A stretch of 64,000 nucleotides of DNA from Raphanus sativus (GCF_000801105.2 NC_079515.1:26807407-26871406), one strand, 5' to 3'; counted from the stretch's first letter, positions 1 to 12,170 are shown. Notes: a model not told the origin generated them from the letters alone. Numbers and translations: made by a program.

Positions 1-921
1 ACTAATCTTTAAGGTTTAAACTAAAAAGAGCTCAGAATCGCTTAACACAATCCGCCTCCGAGCACCTATGGACTTCTTCGTCTGTATCATTCGTATTTAC
101 TATGTCTTTTTGTGCCTGTTTTTTTAACCAAATTACATTTCATAAAACCACAATACAAATACATGTCAATAGACAATATGACTCAAATTCAAAGGTAAAA
201 CCACATTTCCCATCACATAATCTTTCTTCTCCAAAATTAGTGCTACTTACCAATGATGACTAATTACTAAATAAATAAATAAAATAAACTACAACACAAT
301 TACCATTTCTAATAGTTTTTTTTTTCAACTGATTTTAACCATTTCTAATAGTTAATTTACAATAAAAATAATATGTAACACCAAAATTTATAATAAAACT
401 AACATTCTTATATATAATTAACGAAAATTAATATGCTTAGTCACTAATCTACACAGAATATGAATATTAGAGATAATCTACATAAATATTAACAATCTGA
501 CGAAAACAAATAGACAATTAATTACACACCTTTAACTCAAAAGCACAGCATCCTCTACAAATGGTCCTTATAACAAAATGAAACTAAAAAAAATCAGGAA
601 ATTAAATAACTAAAACTCTCCATCAATAAATCATAATCTTATCACTTTACCCAACTTAGAACTCTTAATCACTCACAAAATACTCACAAAACAAACACAT
701 GTATTTACACTATTTTCCCTATGGATCATCAACTTCACTTTACGTTTAAAGGTCAACTATATTTACTTTCTTGCATCTATCGACTGTTTATTCTATTTTT
801 AAGTGAATCAAACGGTAAAAACAGATTAAAATACAGGTATTAACAACTAACAAATAAACAATTTAAGCTTACTAGAGAATAAAACGTCCGAATCCGGCGC
901 GTAGCGCCGGAATACCCCTAG
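1..921 (+). mobile_element. Helitron 3' part, 5' end not located
   Basis: The right edge has the form of a Helitron 3' terminus. A 7-bp stem (CCGGCGC / GCGCCGG, loop GTA, positions 894-910) is followed by a short spacer and CTAG|T, so the element ends at 921. The 900 bases to its left are AT-rich, contain no gene, and probably belong to the element. No convincing 5' TC terminus was found, so the element may start outside the window. The hairpin plus CTRR rule is established for plant Helitrons; the assignment here rests on that terminus alone. Confidence 0.5.
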
Positions 922-1594
922 TAGATATATATAATACATATACATATGTATTTTGAAAACTCTGTAGTGAGATATCATTACTGAGAGGTTGCTCTTATAA
1001 TGGTAGGTTATAAGATCGTATAGCGTTACATCACCGACGTCTGAAAAAAGAAAGAGACTTGCGCATTGTTCTTGGTATCATCGCCTAAAGAATCTAACAG
1101 AACCATTCATCTAGGTACGTTCAGATAAACCGTACCAATTTGTAGTAAGCAAACTCACAAGTCACAATTGGTTGGTCGTGTGCGAGTCAAGAGTTTTCAT
1201 GATGAGTATATTAAATAAAGAATCAAAGGAATATCCATTTATCATTTTCTGAAGATTTTTATTTTTAGATAAAAAGAAAACGAAATTTCAGATTTCCGTA
1301 AGAAATAGCAGCCACACCAACTTTTCCCATGATCTGATGACCCAAACAGATAAATTAAAAAAAAATCAATATTTCCATGAATAGAAGAAAAAAACAAAAA
1401 CGAATATAAAAAGCTGAAAAAGTTTTCTGAAGTCTATGGCAAATTAATGTTAGACGCGACAGTAAACACAAACAAAGAGACAGAAACGTGATCCAGCCAG
1501 CCTCAAAGACGGCGAAGAATACGGCGGAGATTCCAAACGATCACCTACTTTGACATTTCACGGCGGCTGAACTTTGAGTTTCTCCGATCTGATC
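922..1594 (+). promoter_or_regulatory. Upstream region of the PNPOx-like gene
   Basis: No coding sequence is visible. The last 100 bases before the ATG at 1595 are less AT-rich and look like a 5' leader. No clear TATA box could be chosen. Confidence 0.3.
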
Positions 1595-4500
1595 ATGGTG
1601 ATCGCAGCTGCTTCTTCTTTTTCCCTCGGTACCTCACCAACTTTTTAAGATCTCTCTCCCTCCTTATTGATTAAATTCTAAGCTGGTAATGGATTGTGCA
1701 TGGCTGCGTGACACGAATTTAATTAACTCAATCATCATCACACGCTTTTTTATTAATGGCGAAAGCATTTTTCTCGTTGACTCACCTTTTTGTTCAATCT
1801 TCAGATTATTTTTTGAGTAAAGTTTTGTTTTTTTTTGGGTAAAAAAAGTTCTGATTTTTAATGAGGGAGGAGTTGAATGTTAATGTCATTGTTAGAGATT
1901 TGTGAATCTGTTTATAAAGTCTTAATCTTTCTTCTTTAGCTGTATTTTTTCAATGATTTCTGAAATTTGGGTTATCTCTGTTTGTTCTATCTTCAGATTA
2001 TTTCCCTGTAAAGTTTTTTTTTTTTAATGTGGGAAGAGTTATATGTTAATGTCATTGTTAGAGATTTGTAAATATGTTTATAAAGTCTTAAACTTTTCTC
2101 TCTTGCTGTAATTTTTCAATGATTTCTGAAATTTGGGTTATCTCTGTTTTAAATCTGTTTGCTCAATCTTCAGATTATTTACCCGGTAAATTTTTGTATT
2201 TTTGAATGTGGGAGGAGTTAAATGTTAATCTCATTGTTAGAGATTTGTGAATCTGTTTATCAAAGTCTTAATCTTTTCCTCTTTAGCTGTAATTTTTTCA
2301 ATGATTTCTGAAATTTGGGTTATCTTATCTCTGTTTGTTCTATCTTCATATTATATTCTTCATATTATATTCTCAGTAAAATTTTGTTTTTTTTTTTAAT
2401 GTGGGAAGATTTATATGTTAATCTCATTGTTAGAGATTTGTGAATCTGTTTATAAAGCCTTGATATTTCCTGTAATTTTTTTACCTTTTTCTTTCTGTAA
2501 TTTGGAGGCATTTGAACATTGTTTGGTATTGTTTTCTTCATCAGGTCCATCTCATTGCCATCATTACTCTTACACGGATGACTTCCCTTCCTACAAAAGA
2601 CACAGCAGCGCAAGAAACCGTGTCTTTGATGGATCTGCCTCTGCTAATCTCTCCGTATTAAGGTATGTGATTAACAATGAAACCTATGTATTCGATTCTG
2701 TGTTTATGCCATGACAAATCCGGTCTCCTCCTTGATCCTTTGACATAACTATAACGTGTTTATATCCAAGAGTATTAGACGCATTGTGTTTGCTTTTGGG
2801 AGTGATTCTTGATGAAAATAATTTGTACTCAGTTCCAGATCCAAGATACCTTCTTTTGGATCAGCCTTTCATGTAGCAACCGGTGGACATGACCTTGGCC
2901 TCACCAAAGTTTCCGTGGCTGCTGATTATTCTGACTCAGTGCCTGATTCTTCTTTCTACGGCTATCATCCTCTGGAAGATCTGAAGCCTGGCAAAAGAGT
3001 CCAGGAGACAAAACTCTCTCCTGCTGAAGTAGCAAGGACTACCGTCGAGGTGAGAAACAAATATGAGAGACCACTACTGTTAGAGTTTCAATATGAACTA
3101 TAATAGTGTTGCTGACCCTCGTTTCATTGTAGGCTAACAGCAGTGCTGTGTTGGTGTTCCCTGGAGCAATTCACTGTGAACCACACGATCATAATTCATG
3201 GTCTGAGTTTAAGTACGTCATTGATGATTATGGAGGTTAGTCTTATATGTATTTTCTCCATGTATTAATTGTAGTAGATGTATTGATCACTTTCTTTCTC
3301 ACCAACTCTGTTTTCATCGTGTGTTGTGTATTTTTCTTTTCTAATGTAGATATCTTCTTCGACATTCCTGATGATGTGAACATCTTAGAAGATCCTGGAG
3401 CTAGTAATCCAGTGGTAAGCGTATCAATGATCAAGTAGAATGTAATGTATCTGTACATAACTGATAAGTAGGCAGTAAGCAGCACGACTGTCATCTTATT
3501 CATTGTATACTTTTGTAGAAAGCCTTTTTTGGAATGGATGTCCCACGCTACGAAAACTCACGGCTCCATGAGGAATATAACATTTCAGAAATTGGTAATC
3601 TTGACCAAATCATCTTTGATGACCATTATTTCGAGGTAGGTTGCATCTGTTGTTGTACTACTCTCTTAGTTTCCTCGCAAAAAACAAGCCCGGTGTATCT
3701 CTTTGCTGATCTACTTTGAAAATCTGAGCAGATGATGGACTCTGAAGCTGGAGACATTCCGGTTGATTGGGGAATGCCTGACACTTCCAATGGCGTTCAT
3801 CCTATCTACTTTGCCAAACACATGTCAAAGGTTTATACAAACAAATAACGTTTGCAATAGCATGATGATGAAAATACCTAATCAGTGTGACATGCCATCA
3901 TCCAGGCTATCAGCATGGACTATGACAGGAAAATGGACTATCCATCTAATGGTGTATCCATACTCGCATGCCTTAGGCCGGCTTTCCTTGACGAGGAATC
4001 CTATATAAGAAGATTGTTTCTCTCGGAAGATAGAGATGACTATAGCTGGGAGGTTCAAGGTCCTTTCATATTCTCAGATGTGCTCAAATGTGCATTTGTA
4101 AACTTTTCTGTTGATATCTTTGAGTTGTATTTTCAATTCAGGTGATGATAATCAAAACACTACTTCCAGACATGACGAGAACGATATGAGTTCTAGTCTA
4201 TATAGATTAGAGATTGTGGGAATAGAGCTTCTCTCCCTCTATGGAACAGAGGTATGTTTTATTTTTGCAAACCATCGTTTCTTTGGTCTCACACAGTGCG
4301 TTGATGTCAAGGTTCTTTGACGTTTTTTCAGTCTTCTATAAGCTTGCAAGATTTTCAAGACGCTGAACCAGACATCTTAGTGCACTCTACTTGTGCAATC
4401 ATAGAGCGTTTCAACAACAGAGGGATTAGTTCAGACATTGCACTTAAAGCTCTATGCAAAAAGAAAGGTCTTCATGCAGAGGTAATGTATCCAAGTTTTC

Positions 4501-4876
4501 TGTATATACAAGTTTGGAATGCGCATTTTTTTGTATATCGATCTTGCTACTTTATCATCTTATGCAGGAAGCTAACCTGATCAGTGTTGATAGCCTTGGT
4601 ATGGATGTGAGAGTTTTCACAGGCGCACAAGTCCAAACTCACCGTTTCCCTTTCAAAACCAGGGTGAGATATGATAATGCTTAAGAGCCAAAACATTGAA
4701 CAAAAGTGGTTATAGAAGGACATTGGTATGCTTATGCGTCTCACATCGTTTTTTTTTTCTTACAGGCTACAACAGAAATGGCAGCAGAAAAGAAGATGCA
4801 CCAGCTGCTGTTCCCTCGTTCACGCAGAAGGAAGTTGAAGTCTAACGACGAGAGTCTGAAGGACGCATACCGTTAG
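1595..4876 (+). CDS. Plastid PNPOx-like / DUF2470 (HugZ-type) protein, At3g59300/At3g49140-like
   Basis: Twelve exons join in frame: 1595-1628, 2545-2662, 2833-3049, 3133-3235, 3350-3414, 3519-3635, 3732-3830, 3906-4059, 4142-4251, 4332-4481, 4568-4663 and 4766-4876 (1374 nt, 457 residues). All junctions are GT-AG. The start MVIAAASSFSL opens a Ser-rich basic N-terminus that looks like a plastid transit peptide. The C-terminal third (HSTCAIIERFNNRG, SVDSLGMDVRVFTG) looks like the DUF2470 half of heme-oxygenase-like split-barrel proteins, to which the glutamyl-tRNA-reductase-binding protein also belongs. The last residues are basic (PRSRRRKLK). The Arabidopsis relatives are, from memory, often mislabelled as PPR proteins; I see no PPR repeats. 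Molecular function is unknown. Exon structure is well supported and the family call is moderate. Confidence 0.72.
1795..2490 (+). repeat. Four-copy minisatellite in intron 1
   Basis: A unit beginning CTTCAGATTA and containing GTTAGAGATTTGTGAATCTG plus TTCAATGATTTCTGAAATTT recurs with starts at 1799, 1991, 2168 and 2344 (spacings 192, 177, 176). Copies differ by small indels in T-runs. The array fills most of intron 1 (1629-2544) of the PNPOx-like gene and contains no exon. Confidence 0.85.
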
Positions 4877-5300
4877 AAGATCCGTTATCAAAGTCACCAA
4901 TCTGAAACAAAGTTAACAGAGAAGGAGCTGTGTTGCCACTGTGGAGTTCTTTGCTCTGACGTTTTATGTACATAAAGATGAGCTTCCAAGAGAGACCGTA
5001 CTAGGGCTGTGTGGAGATTGCCGCTTCTTACATTGTCTTAGTAAGTTAAATAAAATAAAATAAAAAATGTAAGAATAAATAGAAGTTGATACATTTGAAG
5101 TAAACTTCTATGATAAGTCCAATGTTGTTCTGTTTTTTTTTTTACAACTAACTTAAAGATCAAATAAAACCTTTTTGTTTCCTCTTTACAGTTACCAATT
5201 GTTATAGATCACTAACTTTTATCCGCACAAAAGTTCCTTTCATCTTGGTGGAAGCAATGATCTTATATCTTATACAGACACTAAAAATTATCAGGCTTTG
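4877..5300. other. 3' flank of the PNPOx-like gene
   Basis: This holds the 3' UTR and spacer. An AATAAA-like run (taaataaaataaaataaaaaatg, near 5047-5068) may direct polyadenylation. No other gene is seen. Confidence 0.4.
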
Positions 5301-5304
5301 GGTT

Positions 5305-5944
5305 CAGGTTGAAGCACCTATAATGCTGTCTCCAAGTGATTCAGCCTCCTCCTCATAAACAGCTTTCTCTGCTCATCTATCATTTCTCAGCCTCCTGATC
5401 TTTCTCCTTCCTTAGAAATGAGAATATTAAGAGAAGGAAACACAAGTGGTTAGTGCAGAAGATATATTATTGGAGGTGAAAAAATATGGAAAAAAGAATG
5501 TACATTGTGTATATGAGACCAGTCCAATAGATGTAGTAGAAAATGCCAAGTAATAGAGTCAATTAACCTAACATATATAGATAACATACGATCACAAGAT
5601 ACACTGGTTTTGACCGACAAGAATAGAAGTGTTTACTGATGTTCAATATACAAAGTTAGCAGCTAACCTTCTCATGATAAGAGAAAACGCGGATCAAAAC
5701 TTCCCACATGTCAGATGTGAGCAACGAGAGGGTGAATATTGCTGAACCACTGGTCTGACAATACCATATTTCCAAATGATGTTACACGTTTCAGAGGCAT
5801 TACAATAGACGGAAATGTCGACATGGAGACAGAGAGTGAAAGAGGTCTTGATCTGGTTTTAGTTTTGTCTCACACCTTGAGTAAGACTGAGTAATACGAA
5901 TAGAAGACAAACACACCGAGTGAAATTCCAAGGTAAGGCAAACC
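5305..5944 (-). pseudogene. 5'-truncated DUF914 / SLC35F-type transporter pseudogene
   Basis: On the minus strand three exon-like pieces follow each other with plausible splice sites. 5876-5944 reads GLPYLGISLG...YYSVLLK. 5668-5754 reads TSGSAIFTLSLLTSDMWEVLIR...YHEK. 5504-5567 reads VN*LYYLAFSTTSIGLVSYT. A decayed last exon lies near 5305-5415, with EKDQEAEK and AVYEEEAESLGDS in different frames. The LTSDMW segment is typical of plant DUF914 (SLC35F1-like) membrane proteins. In the third piece the expected Trp is a TGA at 5559-5561, and the last exon is frame-broken. No upstream exons for the remaining membrane helices were found before the Helitron region. In Arabidopsis a DUF914 cluster (At3g59310-59340) sits at this place, which supports a fractionated remnant. 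Confidence 0.65.
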
Positions 5945-6436
5945 CTAAAACCACATAACTATAAGCATGCATGACGCCATAATACTTTACATGAACCAAA
6001 ACAGGTTATGACAAAAGGATTATGACTTGTAATATACTCTAGAAATTTATTTGTTAATTTTGAAAAGTCATACTACATATATGTGTTATGTAGACTATGT
6101 GGTCTTTTTTTGTCAACGTATTTGTTATGTAATCATGGATTTCAATTTTTTTTTTAAAGATATAATTCGATTTTGTTTTTTGTTATCATCAATTTTTATT
6201 GGATGAGATAAACATTATAGTTTTTTTTTTTTGTAAACTAGATAAACATTATAAACATTATAGTTCTGTCTGATGATAAACATTATAGTTTATACATTAA
6301 TCTTTATCTTATAAATATTGTAGAGAATATCACAACATACCGGCATTCTAAATTGTAGATTTTATTTGAAAATTGCTGCATATTTTCAATACAGAAAAAA
6401 CTTCAGATCATATCTAATCTATTAATTTAGGGATTA
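5945..6436. other. AT-rich spacer
   Basis: No gene or clear repeat. It contains a short direct duplication of GATAAACATTATAG around 6208-6290. Confidence 0.3.
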
Positions 6437-7151
6437 TCTACTATTTAAAGTTCTCATTTAAATTTTGGACTCTTTCATAGTTGTTGCTAGAATATATCAT
6501 ACCTCCTATACTATGCAACCTACCAACTTAAATTAAACCAAATCTTAACCAACATAGATTAGTTAAACCTAACCAGTAACACTTTTATAATATTTTTGAT
6601 TAATCTCTTAATATAATTAGATCATATAAAACTGAACCACTCTTAAATCAACGAGTTCCATATCATTCCAGACATAAGAAAAAAATATCCGACTCATTTA
6701 CAACGTAAGCATACAAAGACCGTGTATGCTTATGCTCATTGATCTTCCAAAAACCAAATAATTGTGGCATAGACCAACATAGGCTCATGTTCGTATCACT
6801 AACTTTACTTCCATATATTTACTCTTCACCTACATCATATCACAACATATACAGTTATGCAAGAACATGATTTTTTTTTGTTCAAACAACCAAATAATGG
6901 TGGCATATGGTCAGTAGATTTTTTAAATATGTTTTTTATATATTACATTTTACGAGACTATGTGTATAAGTTAAAAGGTAAAATGTGTGATAAAGCAAAT
7001 TATTATACTAAAAATAAAAGAAAATTAAATACAAACTAATAACAAGTACAATACAAATTATAACACTATTAAATTCTATATATATTTAATAAAATATTAT
7101 ATATATGTCTAATATGTATATATATATAAATGTTACACAAAATATATATAA

Positions 7152-8775
7152 CTAGGTGATTTTCCCGTGCTCATGCACGGGTATAAATATTTATAAAATA
7201 AATATACTATACTAATTGGTCGCTATATACTTTAATTTTAAATTAATTTATAATTTTATGCATAATTTATATTAATAATATTACAATACTTCAATTAGAC
7301 ATATGATTTTAGATATGTTATATCTAGTCGATTTAGTTATCATTTAGATATATTTGATTACATTTATTTCTCTGCATTCAACTGTAGTTCTTTTTATTCT
7401 AAATATATTAAAATTTTGATTAATTTATTATATGCATTTAGGTTGTTTGTTGTATTTCTTTATTTAATATAATATATTATTTTAGATATAAGATTATTTA
7501 GTCGAGTCACTAATATTGTGAGTATGTTGAGTCACGTATATTCTTTCAAATTCAAACTGAAATATAATTATTTTTAATGGTTTACGTGGTCGGACTAATA
7601 AAAGTAAGTATCCAGACTCCATTTAGAAAAAATCCAATTGATATTAATATATAATATACAATAATTAAAATATTTCATATATTGAGTTACATACATAAGT
7701 AACTGATACATTTTGGAAGCTCATTAACACGTATCAATATTTACAATAATTAAAATATCTTATAAAATCTAAATAATTATATGTCTTAGATTTATTGAGA
7801 GATAAACTAAAATTTATTTTATATAATCTAAAAATAAGAATTCATATTTACTTTGGTATTTGGATTATGTTTATATTAAACTCCACAAACATAAAAACAT
7901 AAAATTTAAAAGAAAATTTAAGATTAGGAAAAACATATAATTGTAATAATAAAATATAATATATCTACATAGTTAAAGTATATATTGTTGTGTTATTTAA
8001 AATATTTAATAATTATTTAATTGTTAAAATGATAGTTTTTATTCTCTCTTAAAATAAACAGTAAAAAATTGTGATTGTATTTGATAAATCATATTATATA
8101 AGAAAATATAATTTATAGATATTTTTCTGGAATTGAATGATATTATAATCAACTAAATATATCAAAAAATAACAAAAAAAAATTCAATAATACTAATTAT
8201 AAACTATTTTTAGTCAAGTAAATATATACCAGTTTATGTTACTTAATTATTTTATGTAATCATTTAAGACATTAGATAGATATATCAAAATATTTCTATT
8301 ATTTTGTATTGTTTAAAATTATGTTTTAAAATAAATAATATTTATTTTTCTAATATCAAGATTATCTTTCTGAAATTTGTTTTTATAAAATCACATTATA
8401 TACAAATAATTATTTTTCATATAAGAAACAATAGATATAAAGTAAGTATTTTATTATTTCAAAAGTATATTTTATGTTATCTAAAATAGTTTTTAAATAG
8501 AATATTACTATGTTGTGAAATTTCCTTTTTAATGAACTCATATTATATATACATATATATTTTCGTTTTTAAATTCGATTTTGAAAATTTATAAATGTTT
8601 CCTTTTTAATATATATGTTTTATGGAAATTTTTTAAAAAGGAAACTAAATAAAAAATAATAGTATTTAAATATAATATTTTAAATTCATTAAGGGTATCA
8701 ATGTAATCAACCATCGTGAGAGTTAACGTGAGAGCGACATATAGGAAACTGACTTCTCAAATAATATTATAGAGA
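7152..8775 (-). mobile_element. Non-autonomous Helitron, minus strand, nested
   Basis: Read on the minus strand, the element starts A|TCTCTATAATATTAT at 8775. It ends with the hairpin GCACGGG / CCCGTGC (7164-7181) followed by a short spacer and CTAG|T at 7152. The interior is extremely AT-rich and noncoding. The 3' terminus is closely related to a copy at 63553. Confidence 0.65.
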
Positions 8776-9337
8776 TATATAATATATCTACCTTGTTAAA
8801 TTATATAATGTTATGTTAATTTAAAATATTTTAATTATTTGATCAAAAGTTAACTTGACTTTATTTTTAATATCTATTTAAAATAAACAGTTTAATTTTT
8901 TGTGATTGTATTTTAGAAATCATATTATATAAGTAAAATGTAATTTATAGATTACGAAATCACATTATAAAATATATATTTTCATCTAAGAAAATATAGA
9001 TATAAATAAAATTTTTATTACTTCAAAAGTATATTTTATGTTATTTAAAATAGTCTTAAATGGAATATTTCTATTTTGTGAAATTTCCTTTTTAATGAAA
9101 TCATATTATATAAACATTTATTTTCGTTTTTAATATTTTAAAAAAACTTTATAAATGTTTCTTTTTATTATATATGTTATTTGGAAAATTTTAAACGGAA
9201 ACTAAATAAATATTTCAATAATAGTATTTAAATGTAAATTTTTTAATTCATTAAGGGTATCAGCGTAATCAACCTTCGTGAGAGTTAACGTGAGCGCGAC
9301 ACATTGGAAACTGACTTCTCAAATAATATTATAGAGA
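8776..9337 (-). repeat. Duplicated 5' part of the nested Helitron
   Basis: This segment repeats about 7966-8775. Both contain the block GTAATCAACC...CGTGAGAGTTAACGTGAG..GACA followed by CTGACTTCTCAAATAATATTATAGAGAT, which is the reversed 5' terminus. The second terminus maps to 9337. The first copy is longer because of internal insertions or deletions. The nested element therefore carries two 5' ends in tandem. Confidence 0.65.
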
Positions 9338-9425
9338 TATTATATACACATATTATATATACCATATATTATTAATTGAAATTTGACAAATCAATTTCCG
9401 CCCTTTAGGGCGGGTCCTAATCTAG

Positions 9426-9711
9426 TTTTTATTTAAAAAAGGAAATCGTCAAACGTGAGGATAACAGATGATATGATGACGGTTTATATTGATTCACAAA
9501 ACACTGATTAAAGGGATCATAAATATGGAATCAAAGAAAAAAGGAAAATTACGACAACAATATGGAAACTGTAGCACTATATATGAAGCAATAGGGCAAA
9601 GCTTTCTACTACTCGAAAAAAAAACAAAGCGTCTTATTACTTTGTGCAACTGATCACTCTGCCTTCTGAAGATTCATTAACCTTCGTGTTCTCCAAACAA
9701 TCATCAACGTC
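9426..9711 (+). promoter_or_regulatory. Upstream region of the DOMON/b561 gene
   Basis: A TATA-like CTATATATGA lies at 9577-9586, about 130 bases before the ATG at 9712. The promoter abuts the Helitron end at 9425. Confidence 0.4.
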
Positions 9712-11004
9712 ATGTCTTTATCTTCAAGAGCCATTCTCGTCCTTATGTGCTTCATGTTCTTGTCGTGTCCACTCTTTACTACGGCAACAACAACAACAAC
9801 AACAGATCAAGGACCTCAACCTCGATGTGAAGCTCACATCTTCAACAACGGAAAACATTACCGTTCATGCAAGGATCTTCCGGTGTTAGACTCGTTCCTA
9901 CACTTCAGCTATGCTCGAGAAACCGGAGTTCTTGACGTCGCATACCGTCATGCCAATCTTGAGTCTTCTAGTTGGATCGCTTGGGCCATCAACCCGACGA
10001 AGAAAGGCATGTTAGGCGCTCAATGTCTTGTGGCTTACCGTAACTCAACATCTGGAGTCATGCGTGCTTATACTTCCTCCATCAACAGCTACGCTACTAT
10101 GCTCCAAGAGTCTCCTCTTAGCTTTGGTGTGTCACAAGTATCCGCCGAGTACGTTGATGGAGAGATGACTATATTCGCAACTCTAGTGTTACCTCCTAAC
10201 ACAACCGTTGTGAATCACTTGTGGCAAGACGGTCCGTTGAAGGGAGGGGATAGACTTGGGATGCACGCAATGAGTGGAGATCATCTAAAATCCATGTCCA
10301 CTTTGGATTTGCTTTCCGGACAAGTCACAGCGACCAAATCAGTTAACGGAAACATGTTGTTGGTCAAGCAAATCCATGGTTTAGTAAACACAGTGAGTTG
10401 GGGGATTCTCATGCCTATTGGAGTTATGGTGGCTAGATACATGAAGATCTACGAAACATTAGACCCCACTTGGTTCTATGTACACGTCATCTGTCAACTC
10501 ACCGGATATGTAGCCGGTCTTCTTGGAGGTCTTGGAACAGCGATCTACATGGCATATCACACCGGGATGAGAAGTACGGCGCATACCATTATAGGGATTT
10601 TAATATTCTGTTTAGGGCTTTTGCAAATACTTGCGCTCAAAGCAAGACCGGGTAAAGACCACAAATACAGAACATACTGGAACTGGTATCATCACACGGT
10701 CGGATACGTGGTAGTTGTGCTGAGCGTGTACAACATATACAAAGGGTTTGTTATATTGCAACCTGGAAGTGGATGGAAGATCGCATACACCGCCATCATA
10801 TGTGCTATTGGAGCTTTTGCAATTGTGATGGAGATGTTACAGTTCAAGAAGAGATGGGGTGGCTTGTTCGAGAAGAAACCGGAAGACCAAGAAGCTAATC
10901 AAAGTGGTTTTGCGAACGAGATCTCGAATTTTGAGAAGAGATGGAGTGACAAGATACCGGAAGACCTAGAAGCTAATCAAATTGCTTCCACTGGAGTGGT
11001 CTAG
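9712..11004 (+). CDS. DOMON + cytochrome b561 domain protein (CYBDOM, auxin-responsive type)
   Basis: A single-exon gene of 430 residues. Residues 1-26 form a signal peptide. A DOMON domain follows (about 45-205; RCEAHIF...FLHFSYA, WIAWAINPT). Then comes a b561 core with helices near 222-243, 256-280, 290-310, 326-346 and 355-378. The four conserved heme-ligand histidines of this family fit H222 (KQIHG), H258 (YVHV), H291 (TAHT) and H327 or H328 (WYHH). Such proteins are ascorbate-reducible electron carriers of the plasma membrane facing the apoplast. The tail holds two related acidic/basic units (KKPEDQEANQ and DKIPEDLEANQ). At3g59070 is a candidate ortholog by memory, but the gene is not collinear with its neighbours. 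Its 3' half is duplicated downstream. Confidence 0.93.
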   Translation: MSLSSRAILVLMCFMFLSCPLFTTATTTTTTDQGPQPRCEAHIFNNGKHYRSCKDLPVLDSFLHFSYARETGVLDVAYRHANLESSSWIAWAINPTKKGMLGAQCLVAYRNSTSGVMRAYTSSINSYATMLQESPLSFGVSQVSAEYVDGEMTIFATLVLPPNTTVVNHLWQDGPLKGGDRLGMHAMSGDHLKSMSTLDLLSGQVTATKSVNGNMLLVKQIHGLVNTVSWGILMPIGVMVARYMKIYETLDPTWFYVHVICQLTGYVAGLLGGLGTAIYMAYHTGMRSTAHTIIGILIFCLGLLQILALKARPGKDHKYRTYWNWYHHTVGYVVVVLSVYNIYKGFVILQPGSGWKIAYTAIICAIGAFAIVMEMLQFKKRWGGLFEKKPEDQEANQSGFANEISNFEKRWSDKIPEDLEANQIASTGVV

Positions 11005-11775
11005 TTTTATTTCTTTTTCATGTAGTGTCTATAAATGTTGCTGTCTTAGACAATTCGTGTTGGACCATCCTTTACGTGTAGACGATTCAAGTTCTAATCA
11101 ATAAAAGTTGTTTAAAGTTGAATATTCAAATAAGAATTTTCAAGAATTTGAATAGACCAACATAAAAAGTTTTTAGGAGAAAACTTTCAGTACTGACAAT
11201 AACTATGGGGAACGTACGATTGCGGCAGTAACATTTAAGTGAGGAACGATTGTGTTCTGAATAGATTTGTATAAAGAAAAATCAGTTTTATCAGTACTAC
11301 ACTAGTCTTCCTATAGTTTCAGACAGATGGATCATGAAGCTAAAGGGTAATGGTAACTGAACGTCAAAATCTAAACCCAAAAAAAGAAGCTTTAACATTT
11401 TTCTTGACCACCGTAAGAAGATGTAAACACATTACTACAAGTACAGAGAAGAAGCCAGAGAATCTGTCCAAAATCCAATAAAAAATCATTGTGGTTGGAT
11501 AGAGAGATCATCAGACAGGACTGTATTGTTGCTTTCTTCACAGAAAATTTATGTTCCTTTATCATCCCACAGTTAGTGACTCCAAACTGTAACTATTTAT
11601 TCAGATCATCAACACGTTGAAAAAAAACGCAAGAGACGCGCCAAAAAAAGTCATGATTATAGAATGTTCATCCAGAAGATGATGTTGACAGAAAGCAAAG
11701 ATACAGAAATAAGAAGAAGCCACTAAAAATATCTTTTAATAATTAAACAATTAAAAATGATATCTTTGTCGAAAA
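10612..11775 (+). repeat. Tandem duplication, copy 1 (3' CDS plus downstream DNA)
   Basis: The block begins TTAGGGCTTTTGCAAATACT inside the b561 coding region and ends TCTTTGTCGAAAA. It is repeated at 11784-12948 after an 8-base filler (ACATATCA). The copies are near-identical, with scattered substitutions and small indels in the noncoding part, so the event is fairly recent. Confidence 0.92.
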
Positions 11776-12170
11776 ACATATCATTAGGGCTCTTGCAAAT
11801 ACTTGCACTCAAAGCAAGACCGGGTAAAGACCACAAATACAGAACATACTGGAACTGGTATCATCACACGGTCGGATACGTGGTAGTTGTGCTGAGCGTG
11901 TACAACATATACAAAGGGTTTGTTATATTGCAACCTGGAAGTGGATGGAAGATCGCATACACCGCCATCATATGTGCTATTGGAGCTTTTGCAATTGTGA
12001 CGGAGATCTTACAGTTCAAGAAGAGATGGGGTGGTGGCTTGTTCCAGAAGAAACCGGAAGACCAAGAAGCTAATCAAAGTGGTTTTGCGAACGAGATCTC
12101 GAATTTTGAGAAGAGATGGGGTGACAAGATACCGGAAGATCTAGAAGCGAATCAAAGTGAGCTCCACTGA
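11757..12170 (+). pseudogene. Chimeric truncated copy of the DOMON/b561 3' end (137 codons)
   Basis: The frame starts with ATG at 11757. That ATG lies in the noncoding 3' end of duplication copy 1. It runs through the filler and joins in frame to the b561 sequence LGLLQILALKARPGKD. It contains only the last two helices, the WYHH histidine pair and the C-terminal tail, and ends EANQSELH instead of EANQIASTGVV. The DOMON domain, signal peptide and two of the four heme ligands are absent, so redox activity is unlikely. Whether it is transcribed is unknown. Confidence 0.8.

Larger units (their letters stand above)
6437..9425 (+). mobile_element. Probable Helitron, host of a nested minus-strand Helitron
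   Basis: The right end is a clear Helitron 3' terminus. The hairpin CCGCCCT-TT-AGGGCGG (9398-9413) is followed by GTCCTAAT and CTAG|T, ending at 9425. A candidate 5' terminus, A|TCTACTATTTAAAG, lies at 6437. The 5' choice is weak because several AT-rich TC starts are possible. There are no Rep/Hel coding sequences, so the element is non-autonomous. Confidence 0.4.
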
